From Rhizobium sp. P38BS-XIX (GTDB taxonomy: Bacteria; Pseudomonadota; Alphaproteobacteria; Rhizobiales; Rhizobiaceae), in assembly GCF_012641435.1 (NCBI RefSeq), contig NZ_JABAIJ010000017.1, positions 41,337 through 105,336 on the forward strand: DNA of 64,000 nt. Direction: 5' to 3'. How positions within the stretch are numbered: position 1 is the first letter of the stretch; the number at the start of each line of letters is the position of its first letter. Below are positions 8,349 to 17,327 of the stretch, piece after piece. Both the position numbers and the translations under genes were made by a program. Under the pieces are notes generated by a model, which saw only the letters and a program-made list of their open reading frames with translations, was not told the origin of the DNA and ran no database searches.

Positions 8349-9365
8349 ATGAGCCGTGACGCCCTGAAGACCCTGTTTCATCCCTTTGCCTCCGGCACCG
8401 TCGACGCGCCCGGCGAAGGCCAGCGGATTCTGTTTCTCGGCGCCGAGGCAGGCTTTGCTCTGCCCGAGGGCTTTGCCGCCGAGCTGTCGGCCGTCCAGGG
8501 CTTTCGTCCCTTCTATCGCCAGCTGCAGGCGCAGCGCATCAACGTGACACCGGAAATCGAAGGCGAAGGCTATGACGGCGCGCTGGTGCTCTGCGGCAAG
8601 CATAAGGGCGAGAATGAGGATCATATCGCCGAAGCGCTTGTTCGCGTGAAAGAAGGCGGTCTCATCGTCGTTGCCGGCGGCAAGGAAGACGGCATCCAGC
8701 CGTTGCGCAAGCGCGTCGAAGCTTTCGGTCTCACGATCGAATACATGCCGAAATATCATGGCGTTGCCTTCTGGTTTGGCCGCCCTGCCGATATCAAGCC
8801 TTTGACCGCGCAGCTCGCCAAGCCGGCAACCCGCGTTGACGATAGCTTCACCACGGCGCCCGGCATGTTCTCCCATGACCGTGTCGATGCCGGCTCCGAA
8901 CTGCTCGCTTCGCGCCTGCCGACCGACTTCAGCGGCGATGCTGCTGATTTCGGCGCCGGCTGGGGCTACCTTTCCGTCGAGCTTGCGACCAAGTCGCCGA
9001 GGATTGCGCGTATTGACCTCTACGAGGCCCATTACGGCGCTCTGGAGGCTGCGCGCGGCAATCTGCTATCGCATTGCCCGAATGTCGCCCAGCGCTTCTT
9101 CTGGCACGATCTGGCCAGCGAGCCCGTCAAGGACAAGTACGACCTGATCATCATGAACCCGCCCTTCCATGAAGGCCATGCTGCCGAGCCATCTCTCGGC
9201 CAGGCGATGATCAAGACTGCCGCTTCGGCGTTGCGTGGCGGCGGCCGACTGATGCTGGTCGCCAATCGCGGCCTGCCTTACGAGCCGGTGCTGGCGGAGA
9301 ACTTCAGAGAGTTCGGCGAAACCTGCCGCAATGCCCGCTACAAGGTGCTCTGGGCAAAGAAGTAA
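8349..9365 (+). CDS. rsmC: 16S rRNA (guanine(1207)-N2)-methyltransferase RsmC-like
   Basis: RsmC-type enzymes methylate G1207 of 16S rRNA using S-adenosylmethionine. The 338-residue protein has the RsmC two-module layout. The N-terminal half (about 1-160) is a degenerate methyltransferase fold. The C-terminal half has the SAM-binding motif DFGAGWGYLSVELA near residue 200 and the catalytic NPPFHEG motif near residue 268, typical of exocyclic amino group methyltransferases. The GHAAEPSLGQAMI segment is also family-like. The ATG at 8349 lies just beyond the palindromic repeat, so its promoter must lie in or near that repeat. RlmG-like substrate specificity cannot be excluded. Confidence 0.85.
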   Translation: MSRDALKTLFHPFASGTVDAPGEGQRILFLGAEAGFALPEGFAAELSAVQGFRPFYRQLQAQRINVTPEIEGEGYDGALVLCGKHKGENEDHIAEALVRVKEGGLIVVAGGKEDGIQPLRKRVEAFGLTIEYMPKYHGVAFWFGRPADIKPLTAQLAKPATRVDDSFTTAPGMFSHDRVDAGSELLASRLPTDFSGDAADFGAGWGYLSVELATKSPRIARIDLYEAHYGALEAARGNLLSHCPNVAQRFFWHDLASEPVKDKYDLIIMNPPFHEGHAAEPSLGQAMIKTAASALRGGGRLMLVANRGLPYEPVLAENFREFGETCRNARYKVLWAKK

Positions 9366-9372
9366 TCAACCG

Positions 9373-9397
9373 AGGCGGCCGATCGGCCGCCTTTCTT
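9373..9397. terminator. terminator between rsmC and the acyltransferase gene
   Basis: AGGCGGCC (9373-9380), loop GATC, and GGCCGCCT (9385-9392) form a perfect 8-bp stem followed by TTCTTTTG. It lies just after the rsmC stop and before the end of the convergent acyltransferase gene. Confidence 0.75.
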
Positions 9398-9428
9398 TTG
9401 ATGGTCACGTGTCACCGGCCCGGCGCGT

Positions 9429-10631
9429 TCATGACACCAGCTGATCCCGCAGGATCAGGAAGTTTCTCTCGATGAAAAACCAGAGGGCCGCCGCGGCGAG
9501 GAAGCTGGTGGCGAGATAGATGATAAAGCCGGACAGCCCCTGGAGATTGTCCCGGCCAAAGACCATCTGATCGATGTGATAAATGCCCTTGTGCGTCAGA
9601 TACAGGCTGTAGGACAGCATTGCGATGCCGGAGATGGCCGGCAGGCGCCAGCGCGCGATCTTCGGCTGCAGGTCCAGCAACGCGCCGAGAATGAGCGTCA
9701 CACCCAGCGAGACCAAGGGAAAGCCGACGACGGCGCCAGGAAGAGGCTGGACGACGAGCAGCATGTTGGTTCCGGCAAATGGCCCGCGAATGGAAAAGAT
9801 GACCAGTGCCGCCGTCATCAACATGCCGCCGATTCCGAGAGCAATGTAAGGCGGCATATACCGCTCCCACAACAGCGGCTTAAACAGCCGGATCGCTGCC
9901 AGCACCACGCCAAAGGTCAGCCCATCCATGCGATTGTAAGTCGGATAATAAATATCCTTGAAATAGATGGCGAGCGCCTCCCTGTAGGTCTGCATGTCGG
10001 CGGCCGGACCGACATCGCCCTGCCAGATAGCAAATCGCAGGCCCATGCCGGCAATGACGATTGTCGCCAGCAGACAAGCGATGAAAACGGGTGTGGCGCG
10101 CCGCTTCAGCAAGACGACGAGCACGGGGAGGATGAGGTAGAAATGTGCCTCGACGCTCAAGGACCAGGCCTCGACAAAGGTGCTGCCGTGTCGAGGATCG
10201 AGCCCGAAATTGGCCGTGAACGTCAGAAACCGCCAGGCAGACGTCATCATCGTTCCATCGCGCAAGGCTGGGACCAAGGCATAGACGGCGAACACAAACA
10301 GAAAGGCTGGCAGGATGCGGAATGCGCGGCGCACATAAAACGCCTGGATGTCTATGGCACGCCGGCGCGCGACCTCCGCCATCAGCTGATGGCCGATGAG
10401 ATAACCGCTGAGGACGAAGAAGATGTCGACGCCGATCCAACCGTAGGGTCTGATGCCGGCAAGCGGCAATGGCGTCGCCTCCGCCGGCAAATGCATGAGC
10501 ATGACGAGGAGAATGGCGAGTGCCCGCAACAGATCCGGTCCCAGTGCCCTTGGGCTGACAACGGAGTCGAGCGGCGCCGCCTCGTCCGACGGATCGAGCG
10601 GCTTGGAATTAGCAACAGTTATGGTGTTCAC
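9429..10631 (-). CDS. acyltransferase 3 family (OafA/YrhL-like) membrane protein
   Basis: Acyltransferase-3 proteins are multi-spanning inner-membrane enzymes that move acyl groups onto surface polysaccharides, Nod factors or lipids. The 400-residue product has about ten hydrophobic segments. The N-terminal family signature includes LRALAILLVMLMHL (with the conserved H), followed by GWIGVDIFFVLSGYLIG. After TM2 comes YVRRAFRILPAF, and SWSLSVEAHFYLILP is the typical 'W.L..E..FY' motif. No SGNH domain is fused. It stands alone between rsmC (convergent) and a divergent DUF1287 gene, so the acceptor is unknown. Confidence 0.88.
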   Translation of the reverse strand: MNTITVANSKPLDPSDEAAPLDSVVSPRALGPDLLRALAILLVMLMHLPAEATPLPLAGIRPYGWIGVDIFFVLSGYLIGHQLMAEVARRRAIDIQAFYVRRAFRILPAFLFVFAVYALVPALRDGTMMTSAWRFLTFTANFGLDPRHGSTFVEAWSLSVEAHFYLILPVLVVLLKRRATPVFIACLLATIVIAGMGLRFAIWQGDVGPAADMQTYREALAIYFKDIYYPTYNRMDGLTFGVVLAAIRLFKPLLWERYMPPYIALGIGGMLMTAALVIFSIRGPFAGTNMLLVVQPLPGAVVGFPLVSLGVTLILGALLDLQPKIARWRLPAISGIAMLSYSLYLTHKGIYHIDQMVFGRDNLQGLSGFIIYLATSFLAAAALWFFIERNFLILRDQLVS

Positions 10632-10903
10632 GGCTGGGGTTCCCGTAAATGGTCAATGAACGCCGATGGACATGCAGGAAATACTGTTGATTGCCTGCCT
10701 TGTATCGGAATTCCGGCCAGCGGTAACGCACCATCCCCGGCAAGATAGAATTAACCTAAAATTTTCGTAAAATCTTATGGAATGGCGGTTAACGCGGCCG
10801 ATTCGTCGTCCACCCATGCGCGAAAGCATCCATAGATTCGCCTCGATTCGAAGAGAGGTTCGTCTCCTGAATAGCCGCGAGTTGTCGTATGAAGGGGACG
10901 CTG

Positions 10904-11527
10904 ATGACCGACGTTACACGCCGCACGGTATTGCAGGCCAGTCTTCTTGCCCTGACCTCATTGCCCACGGTGAGCCGCGCCGCCACAGCCGCCCCGAGCT
11001 GGCCATTGTCCCTGATCCAGGCAGCGAGAGCGCAAATCGGCGTGACCACGCTTTATGACCCCGCCTATGTCAGACTGACCTACCCGGGCGGAGATGTACC
11101 GCCTGATCGTGGCGTTTGCACCGATGTCGTTATTCGCGCCTATCGCCGCGCTTTCGGCCTCGATCTGCAGGCTCTGCTGCACGAAGACATGAAGGCCAAT
11201 TTTGCCGCCTACCCCAAAGCTTGGGGCATGAAGGCGCCGGACCCGAATATCGATCACCGCCGCGTGCCCAATCTTGCCGTTTATTTCACCAGGCGAAAGG
11301 CAGCACTGCCACTCTCCGAGGATTTCGCCACCTATCGGCCCGGCGATCTCGTCACACAGATGCTTCCGGGCAATCTCACCCACATCGTCATCGTCTCATC
11401 TAAGACATCGACCGAAGCGCCAGGGAGGCCGCTGGTGATCCAGAATATTGGCGCAGGAGCAAGCGAGGACGACACGCTGTTTGCCTATCAGAGGACGGGA
11501 CATTATCGATTCGCGCCTGTCGCCTGA
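10904..11527 (+). CDS. DUF1287 family secreted protein with Tat-like signal
   Basis: The start at 10904 is preferred over 10889 because GAAGGGGA lies six bases before it, and the protein then begins MTDVTRRTVLQAS. This is a twin-arginine-like signal followed by a hydrophobic stretch and an ARA/ATAA-type cleavage region. The 207-residue product has the DUF1287 pattern: ARAQIGVTTLYDPAYV, GVCTDVVIRAYR with its cysteine, the DMKANFAAYPKAWG segment, and HIVIVSSK near the end. Cys and His placement suggests an NlpC/P60-like cysteine hydrolase fold, but activity is not established. It is monocistronic, divergent from the acyltransferase gene. Confidence 0.83.
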   Translation: MTDVTRRTVLQASLLALTSLPTVSRAATAAPSWPLSLIQAARAQIGVTTLYDPAYVRLTYPGGDVPPDRGVCTDVVIRAYRRAFGLDLQALLHEDMKANFAAYPKAWGMKAPDPNIDHRRVPNLAVYFTRRKAALPLSEDFATYRPGDLVTQMLPGNLTHIVIVSSKTSTEAPGRPLVIQNIGAGASEDDTLFAYQRTGHYRFAPVA

Positions 11528-11585
11528 TCCAAGCATGCTGCAGACCGTATCACGACATCACGGGGGGCACCGCGCGATCGGTAGA

Positions 11586-11804
11586 TTACGCCTGCCGTAA
11601 TCGGCCTTGCTCTCTTTCAGCCCATTCCCCGCACAGAACCGCATAAACATATTCGTCACCCCAAACGCCGTCGGCAAGGATGGTCAATTCCGCTGTGCGG
11701 CAGAAGATGCAGTTCTGGTGCAATAACCGGCCTCCACAAAAGCTTAGGGCCGCACGCGGCGGCCCCAACTCGTTACCAATTTGCACTCGACGAGGCCGTT
11801 TCAA
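11586..11804 (-). CDS. possible small Cys-containing protein (72 aa), unsupported by family
   Basis: A 72-codon frame lies in the 293-bp gap between the DUF1287 gene and fabI. It has CIFC, two other cysteines and an amphipathic Glu/Arg-rich tail (EYVYAVLCGEWAEREQ). The only full-length start is TTG at 11804 with no good ribosome site. The C-terminal half looks more protein-like than the first half, so it may be a remnant or a shorter gene. I do not recognise it. The gap otherwise shows nothing. Confidence 0.25.
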   Translation of the reverse strand: MKRPRRVQIGNELGPPRAALSFCGGRLLHQNCIFCRTAELTILADGVWGDEYVYAVLCGEWAEREQGRLRQA

Positions 11805-11820
11805 CCCCTAGCGCCGAGGA

Positions 11821-12627
11821 TCATTCAGCATCGGCGCTCGACAGCGCTTCCAGCGTCGGCATCGAGGTGATGTTGTAGCCGGCATCGACGAAATGAATCT
11901 CGCCGGTCACGCCCGCCGACAGATCCGACAGCAGGTAAAGCGACGACGAACCGACCTGATCGATGGTGACCGATTTGCGCAGCGGCGCGTTGCGCTGGTT
12001 CCACGACAGGATGGCGCGCGCATCGGAAATGCCGGCGCCGGCGAGCGTGCGGATCGGGCCGGCGGAAACGGCGTTGACGCGGATGCCGCGGGGGCCGTAG
12101 TCAGCGGCAAGATAGCGAACGGACGCTTCGAGGGCCGCCTTGGCAACGCCCATGACATTGTAGTTCGGGATCACGCGCGTGGAGCCGTTATAAGTCAGCG
12201 TCAGCATGCTGCCGCCATCTGTCATCAATTCCGCGGCGCGCTTGGCGATCTCGGTGAAGGAGAAGCACGAAATCACCATGGTGCGGGTGAAATTCTCCCG
12301 CGTGGTGTTGGCATAGAGGCCCTTCAGCTCGTTCTTGTCGGAGAAGCCGATAGCGTGGACGATGAAATCCAGCTTGCCCCAGCGCGCCTTGATTTCGTTG
12401 AAGACGCTGTCGACCGAAGCGATATCCTCGACATCGCAGGGCAGAAGAAAATCAGAACCGACTTCGGCTGCGAGCGGCTTGACGCGCTTGCCGAGCGCCT
12501 CGCCCTGAAATGTGAACGCCAGTTCGGCGCCTTCGGCTGCAAGCGCCTTCGAAATACCCCAGGCAATCGAGTGATTGTTTGCGACGCCCATGATGAGGCC
12601 GCGTTTACCCTGCATGATTCCCGTCAT
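11821..12627 (-). CDS. fabI: enoyl-[acyl-carrier-protein] reductase (NADH) FabI
   Basis: FabI carries out the last reduction of each fatty acid elongation cycle, converting trans-2-enoyl-ACP to acyl-ACP with NAD(P)H. The frame extends upstream into fabB, but the ATG at 12627 gives the normal 268 residues starting MTGIMQGKRGLIMGVANNHS. The Rossmann nucleotide site is GVANNHSIAWG. The catalytic Tyr-x6-Lys is in IPNYNVMGVAKAALE, and RTLAGAGI precedes the substrate loop. It starts 4 bp after the fabB stop, so it is the third gene of a fabA-fabB-fabI operon. FabI is the triclosan and isoniazid-type target family. Confidence 0.96.
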   Translation of the reverse strand: MTGIMQGKRGLIMGVANNHSIAWGISKALAAEGAELAFTFQGEALGKRVKPLAAEVGSDFLLPCDVEDIASVDSVFNEIKARWGKLDFIVHAIGFSDKNELKGLYANTTRENFTRTMVISCFSFTEIAKRAAELMTDGGSMLTLTYNGSTRVIPNYNVMGVAKAALEASVRYLAADYGPRGIRVNAVSAGPIRTLAGAGISDARAILSWNQRNAPLRKSVTIDQVGSSSLYLLSDLSAGVTGEIHFVDAGYNITSMPTLEALSSADAE

Positions 12628-12631
12628 TGCC

Positions 12632-13855
12632 TTATCCGTTGTAGCGCTGGAATACGAGCGTGGCGTTGGTGCCGCCGAAGCCGAAGGAATTGGAAAGAGC
12701 GATGTCGATCTTGGCATCGTCGATGCGCTTGCGCACGATCGGCACGCCTGCGAATTCCGGATCGAGTTCGGTGATATGAGCGCTTTCGCCGATGAAACGC
12801 TCCTGCATCATCAGGATCGAGTAGATCGATTCCTGAACGCCTGCTGCGCCGAGTGAATGGCCCGTCAGCGACTTGGTCGACTGGATCGGCGGGATCTTGT
12901 CGCCAAACACTTCGCGGATCGCGCCGATTTCCTTGCTGTCGCCCACCGGCGTCGAGGTGCCGTGGCTGTTGATGTAGTCGATATCGCCCTTCACGGTGGC
13001 GAGCGCCTGGCGCATGCAGCGCACGGCACCTTCGCCCGACGGCGCGACCATGTCGTAGCCATCGGAGGTGGCGCCGTAGCCGACGATCTCGGCATAGATC
13101 TTGGCGCCGCGAGCCTTGGCATGTTCGAGCTCTTCCAGGACGAGCACGCCGGCGCCGCCGGCGATGACGAAGCCATCGCGATTGGCGTCATAGGCGCGCG
13201 AAGCGGCTTCCGGGTGATTCTCGTTGAAGTCGGAGGACATGGCGCCCATGGCGTCGAAAAGGTTCGACATCGTCCAGTCGAGATCCTCATGACCGCCGGC
13301 GAACATGACGTCCTGCTTGCCCCACTGGATCATTTCGGCGGCATTGCCGATGCAGTGCGCCGAGGTGGAGCAGGCGGACGAGATGGAATAGTTGACGCCG
13401 TGGATCTTGAACCAAGTCGCAAGCGTGGCCGACGCGGTCGAGGACATCGACTTCGGCACGGCAAACGGGCCGATGCGCTTCGGGCTGTTGTTCTTGCGGG
13501 TGATGTCGGCGGCCTCGATCAACGTGCGGGTCGACGGGCCGCCGGAACCCATGATGATGCCGGTACGCTCGTTGGTGATGTCGCTTTCTTCGAGACCACT
13601 ATCGGCGATCGCCTGCTTCATGGCGACGTGATTCCAGGCACCGCCCTGCGACAGGAAGCGCATGGCGCGACGATCCACCAAGTCGGTCGTATCGATCTTC
13701 GGTGCGCCCCAAACCTGGCATTTGAAGCCATGCTCGGCGAAATCGGAAGAGAAAGAAATGCCGGATTTGGCGTCGCGCAGCGAGGCGGTCACTTCTTGAG
13801 CATCGTTTCCAATCGAAGAGACAATACCCAGACCCGTAACAACTACCCGTCTCAT
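12632..13855 (-). CDS. fabB: 3-oxoacyl-[acyl-carrier-protein] synthase I FabB
   Basis: FabB condenses malonyl-ACP with acyl-ACP, and is specially required for elongating cis-unsaturated intermediates made by FabA. The 407-residue protein shows the thiolase-fold catalytic triad: the nucleophilic Cys in SSACSTSAHCIGNA, the first His in NSHGTSTPVGD and the second His in SLTGHSLGAAG. It ends with the glycine-rich NSFGFGGTNATLVF. The start RRVVVTGLGIVSS is canonical. It lies 54 bp after fabA and 4 bp before fabI in the same transcript. Confidence 0.97.
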   Translation of the reverse strand: MRRVVVTGLGIVSSIGNDAQEVTASLRDAKSGISFSSDFAEHGFKCQVWGAPKIDTTDLVDRRAMRFLSQGGAWNHVAMKQAIADSGLEESDITNERTGIIMGSGGPSTRTLIEAADITRKNNSPKRIGPFAVPKSMSSTASATLATWFKIHGVNYSISSACSTSAHCIGNAAEMIQWGKQDVMFAGGHEDLDWTMSNLFDAMGAMSSDFNENHPEAASRAYDANRDGFVIAGGAGVLVLEELEHAKARGAKIYAEIVGYGATSDGYDMVAPSGEGAVRCMRQALATVKGDIDYINSHGTSTPVGDSKEIGAIREVFGDKIPPIQSTKSLTGHSLGAAGVQESIYSILMMQERFIGESAHITELDPEFAGVPIVRKRIDDAKIDIALSNSFGFGGTNATLVFQRYNG

Positions 13856-13909
13856 GTCGGTGACCTTTTCTTAAACAGTCTGTCTTGGTGGAGGCGGCAG
13901 CGCCGCGGC

Positions 13910-14425
13910 TCAGGCAACCTTGTCCTTTGACAGGCCTACACGAAGGTCTGTCGCCTGATAAATGGTTTCGCCGTCAGCCTTCAGCCAGCCGTCGGCCGTG
14001 CCGAGAACCAGGCGGCCACGCATGACGCGCTTGAAGTCGATGCCGTATTCGAGCAGCTTCGTGTCGGGACGAACCATGCCCTTGAACTTCACTTCGCCCG
14101 TCGAAAGCGCCATGCCGCGACCGGGCTCGCCGAGCCAACCGAGGAAGAAGCCGGTCAGCTGCCACATGCCGTCGAGGCCGAGGCAGCCCGGCATGATGGG
14201 ATTGCCGGCGAAATGGCAGGGAAAATACCAATCATCTGGGCGCACGTCATATTCGGCGCGGATATAGCCCTTGTCGAAGGCGCCACCGGTTTCGGAAATA
14301 TCGGTAATGCGATGGACCATCAGCATCGGTGGCAGGGGAAGCTGTGCATTGCCCGGGCCGAACAGCTCGCCGCGGCCACAGGACAGGATTTCCTCGTAAT
14401 TGAAGCTGGATTGTCTCGTCGTCAT
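13910..14425 (-). CDS. fabA: 3-hydroxydecanoyl-ACP dehydratase/isomerase FabA
   Basis: FabA dehydrates 3-hydroxydecanoyl-ACP and isomerises trans-2 to cis-3-decenoyl-ACP, the entry step of anaerobic unsaturated fatty acid synthesis. The ATG at 14425 gives 171 residues starting MTTRQSSFNYEEIL, the usual family length. The hot-dog fold active site is visible: the catalytic His in CHFAGNPIMPG and the Asp in CLGLDGMWQ. MLMVHRI is a further family motif. It is the first gene of fabA-fabB-fabI and is divergent from irr across 296 bp, so that gap must hold both promoters. Confidence 0.97.
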   Translation of the reverse strand: MTTRQSSFNYEEILSCGRGELFGPGNAQLPLPPMLMVHRITDISETGGAFDKGYIRAEYDVRPDDWYFPCHFAGNPIMPGCLGLDGMWQLTGFFLGWLGEPGRGMALSTGEVKFKGMVRPDTKLLEYGIDFKRVMRGRLVLGTADGWLKADGETIYQATDLRVGLSKDKVA

Positions 14426-14721
14426 AAAATTCCGTTTCCCCCGCATGAATGCCGATGGATGTGAAGCTTTAGTGCAAGATCGACAGAAAATGAAGCGCAA
14501 CCATCACACTCTCATTCGTCTATTCGACTGAAGGCACCAGCTCTTATGTGGTGGTCGCATACAGGAACGCCAGAGCTGCGACCAGTGGCAAATACGCCAA
14601 AAGCCCGATTTTTCCGGCTTTTCAGCACCTTCCCACCCCATCGAAACTATTGAAAGCAATCAAGGCAAAAGTTATATGGCTATGAGAAGAATTATGGAAA
14701 TCAGGAATCCGGAGTCCCTGA

Positions 14722-15144
14722 ATGGCGGAAGAAGCCGAAATCGCGATCGAGACCAGGCTGCGCAATGTCGGCTTGAGGCCGACCAGGCAGCGGATCGCGC
14801 TGGGTGATCTTCTTTTCGCCAAGGGCGACCGGCACCTGACCGTGGAAGAGCTGCACGAGGAAGCTGTCGCCGCCGGCGTGCCGGTCTCTCTCGCAACCGT
14901 CTACAACACGCTGCATCAATTTACCGAGGCCGGCATGATCCGCGTTCTCGCCGTCGAAAGCGCCAAGACCTATTTCGACACCAACGTTTCCGATCACCAT
15001 CACTTCTTCGTGGAAGGCCACAATGAGGTGCTGGATATTCCGATCAGCAATCTGACGATCGGCAATCTGCCGGAACCGCCCAAGGGCATGGAAATCGCCC
15101 ATGTCGACGTGGTGATCCGCCTGCGCCGCAAGCAGCAGCGCTAA
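14722..15144 (+). CDS. irr: Fur-family iron response regulator Irr
   Basis: Irr is the main iron-responsive regulator of Rhizobiales; under iron limitation it represses haem synthesis and iron-rich functions, and it is inactivated through haem. The 140-residue product has the Fur winged helix (GLRPTRQRIALGDLLF, SLATVYNTLHQFTEAG). It has the Irr-specific His cluster SDHHHFF instead of the typical Fur zinc Cys pairs, then LDIPISNLTIGNLPEPP, very like rhizobial Irr. The N-terminal GCPWH haem motif of Bradyrhizobium Irr is absent, as in Rhizobium. The fabA neighbourhood matches the rhizobial irr locus. Confidence 0.93.
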   Translation: MAEEAEIAIETRLRNVGLRPTRQRIALGDLLFAKGDRHLTVEELHEEAVAAGVPVSLATVYNTLHQFTEAGMIRVLAVESAKTYFDTNVSDHHHFFVEGHNEVLDIPISNLTIGNLPEPPKGMEIAHVDVVIRLRRKQQR

Positions 15145-15187
15145 GCCTCTCGCTGCTGTCGGCGCCGTTGCACAGCAAGCGCACTCC

Positions 15188-15823
15188 TCACATCACATCG
15201 TCCGGATGCCGCCCTGGCTTATGATGATAGGTCGGGAACGTCCAGCCGAACCACAGAGCCCCGCCACGCACCGCGAAGGCGGCGGCTACTCCCAACCCGG
15301 CTGACGCGTAAAGCGGCAGCATCGTTGAATTGGCCGCCGTGAAGACGCCGGCGCCGACGATCGCGGCGGTGACGTAGATCTCCGGCCGCAACAGCACGGA
15401 CGGCTCATTTGCCAGGAGATCGCGCAGGATGCCACCGAAGGTGGCCGTCAACGCTCCGGTTACGATGGCGACCGTGGGCGAGCCCGTGGCCGCCATTCCC
15501 TTGGCGGCCCCCATCACGCAGTAGGCCGACAATCCCACAGCATCGAGCCAGAGAAGAAGCCGATAGCGCGATTCGAACAGATGCGCGGTGAAAAAGAACA
15601 AGACGCCGACCACGGCGCAGATGATGATGTAGGTCGGGTTCAGCACCCAGAAAACGGGCACTCTCCCGAGGACGATGTCTCGCAGCGTGCCGCCGCCAAT
15701 GCCGGTCACCGCCGCAAGAAAGAGAAAACCGATCAGATCCAGCTGCTTTCGCGAGGCCGAGAGCGCGCCAGTCGCGGCAAAGAGGGCGACGCCGGCATAA
15801 TCCAGAAACGAGAGAAGCGACAT
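15188..15823 (-). CDS. trimeric intracellular cation channel (TRIC/UPF0126) family protein
   Basis: Bacterial TRIC homologues (UPF0126, YicG-like) form small trimeric cation channels in the inner membrane. The ATG at 15823 gives 211 residues starting MSLLSFLDYAGVALFAATGAL, preceded by TTGGAG. Seven hydrophobic segments can be traced. The family's internally duplicated glycine motifs are present: TGIGGGTLRDIVLG in the first half and ATFGGILRDLLANE in the second. A longer upstream frame antisense to the next gene is not believable protein. The gene stands alone and its physiological ion is unknown. Confidence 0.88.
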   Translation of the reverse strand: MSLLSFLDYAGVALFAATGALSASRKQLDLIGFLFLAAVTGIGGGTLRDIVLGRVPVFWVLNPTYIIICAVVGVLFFFTAHLFESRYRLLLWLDAVGLSAYCVMGAAKGMAATGSPTVAIVTGALTATFGGILRDLLANEPSVLLRPEIYVTAAIVGAGVFTAANSTMLPLYASAGLGVAAAFAVRGGALWFGWTFPTYHHKPGRHPDDVM

Positions 15824-15964
15824 CGAGAACTCCAACGGGACACCGGCGATTTTGCTGAAATGAATCACGACGGCAAGGGCCGCGCAAGCAGGAGCGTGTA
15901 AAGATGTCGCGGCGGTTGCGGCGACATCGGCGGCCGCGACGGCGCTTCGAAAAGGAATACCCCC

Positions 15965-16444
15965 GTGAAATCCCTGCTGATCGTGATCCTCAATCTCATC
16001 GCATTCGTGATCATGCCTGCCGTGGCGCAGGCGCAGCAGTCGATCCTGCAGGATCCCGTGGCGTTCGAGAAGGAACACTTCACCAAGAGCTGCGATGGCC
16101 AAGTGAGCTTCGGCGATCGCTTCTCGACGGTGCAGGATATCAACAACGACAAGCTGAACGATATCGTCATCAACGAAGGCGAGATCACCTGCAAGGGCGA
16201 AAAAGGCCCCTACTGCACGGATGAAGGCTGCCCCTATAATTTCTACGTCCAGGTCGCTGAAGGCGGCTATATCCTTGTCGCCACCGCGCAGATCTACGGC
16301 TACGACTTCATCCAGCGCTTCGGCAACATGGTGCTGGTCATGAAAATGCACCCTCACTTCTGCGACCGCAAGGATGGCGAGGACGCCTGCGAGATCACCG
16401 TCAGGGTGCGCGGCGTCAAGTTCGTTACCATCTCAAAGAAATAG
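15965..16444 (+). CDS. secreted hypothetical protein with signal peptide
   Basis: The 159-residue product starts MKSLLIVILNLIAFVIMP with a cleavage-type AQA-QQ at about residue 23-24, so a Sec signal peptide is clear. The mature part has six cysteines, among them SCDG, TCKG, YCTDEGCPYNF and FCDRKDGEDAC, enough for disulphides in the periplasm. The segment INNDKLNDIVINEG resembles an FG-GAP/EF-hand-like calcium loop (D.N.D...D). I recognise no named family. It is divergent from the TRIC gene and convergent with the YdcF-like gene. Confidence 0.75.
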   Translation: MKSLLIVILNLIAFVIMPAVAQAQQSILQDPVAFEKEHFTKSCDGQVSFGDRFSTVQDINNDKLNDIVINEGEITCKGEKGPYCTDEGCPYNFYVQVAEGGYILVATAQIYGYDFIQRFGNMVLVMKMHPHFCDRKDGEDACEITVRVRGVKFVTISKK

Positions 16445-16464
16445 GCTCACGGCCCGGACACCTG

Positions 16465-17256
16465 TTACGGCCCGGGATAAAGCGCCGATGTGCGGCCGAC
16501 GGCGTAGTAGCCGACGAGACCGACCCACTCGCGCACGCCGGTCGCCAGTAACTGGGCGTTCAGCGACGGTTGAGTGAAATCGAGGCGAAGCGTTTCCTTG
16601 CCCGTGCTGCGATAATCGACCGGCCACGGCACGACGGGAATGCCCTGCTTGCGGAAGATGCCCATCGAGCGTGGCATATGGAAGCCTGACGTGATGAGCA
16701 GGCAATCCGAAAGACCGTTCTGTGCCAGCAGTTCCTTCGTGTTGACGGCATTTTCGAAGGTCGTGCGCGAGGTCCTGTCTTCTACCATCCGGCTCGTGGG
16801 GATGCCGAGGGCGGTAAAGAAGCGTTCGGAGATAACGGCATCACCCTCGTAGGTGCCGCCAAGCGAACCATCGCCGCCGGAGATGACGATGCGCGCCTGC
16901 GGATACTTCTGCGCCAGCCGCAGCGCCTCGACGAGACGATCGCCCGCCGAATCAAGCTCGTAGCCGCCGCGCGCCGTCGTCACCTCGTTCTGCGTGGCGC
17001 CACCGAGCACGATCATGCACTTGAGGTCCGCCGGATCGGCAGCAGCCCGCGGAAAGCGCTCTTCGAGCCCCTGGACGATATAGGCGCCCGCGGTCGTATA
17101 AAGCGCGACGAATAGCACGAGGACAGACAAGAGCGAGGTGATGATGGTCGTCGCGCGCCAGCGCAAAAGTGCGGCCAGAAGCGCCAGAAAACCGAAGAGA
17201 AATGCCAGCGACAGCGGCTGACCGAAAATCCAGACAAGTTTCGAAAAAACGAACAC
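16465..17256 (-). CDS. YdcF/ElyC (DUF218) family membrane protein
   Basis: The 263-residue protein has two N-terminal membrane segments (about 8-28 and 36-58), then a periplasmic DUF218 domain. Family features include CMIVLGGA, the YPQARIVISGGDGS strand-loop, EDRTSRTTFENA and LLITSGFHMPRSMGIFR. DUF218 proteins such as E. coli ElyC influence envelope biogenesis, and the exact reaction is unknown. Two transmembrane segments plus domain matches the ElyC subgroup better than the soluble YdcF. It is a single gene convergent with the secreted hypothetical. Confidence 0.87.
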   Translation of the reverse strand: MFVFSKLVWIFGQPLSLAFLFGFLALLAALLRWRATTIITSLLSVLVLFVALYTTAGAYIVQGLEERFPRAAADPADLKCMIVLGGATQNEVTTARGGYELDSAGDRLVEALRLAQKYPQARIVISGGDGSLGGTYEGDAVISERFFTALGIPTSRMVEDRTSRTTFENAVNTKELLAQNGLSDCLLITSGFHMPRSMGIFRKQGIPVVPWPVDYRSTGKETLRLDFTQPSLNAQLLATGVREWVGLVGYYAVGRTSALYPGP

Positions 17257-17327
17257 GGCATATCCTTCAGCTTGTCGGCAAAACGATTCACATTCTCCCT
17301 AGCAGATTTTTGTGCGCTGCAATGCGG

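Noticed and set aside
9576..10748. 390-codon plus-strand frame over the acyltransferase gene
   Set aside because: The minus strand encodes a well-formed acyltransferase-3 protein; the plus-strand product is low-complexity Gln/His/Arg.
14426..14721. Irr-type ICE operator in the fabA-irr gap
   Set aside because: AT-rich stretches such as GAAGAATTATGGAAATC are present but none matches a TTTAGAA-type inverted motif well enough to report.
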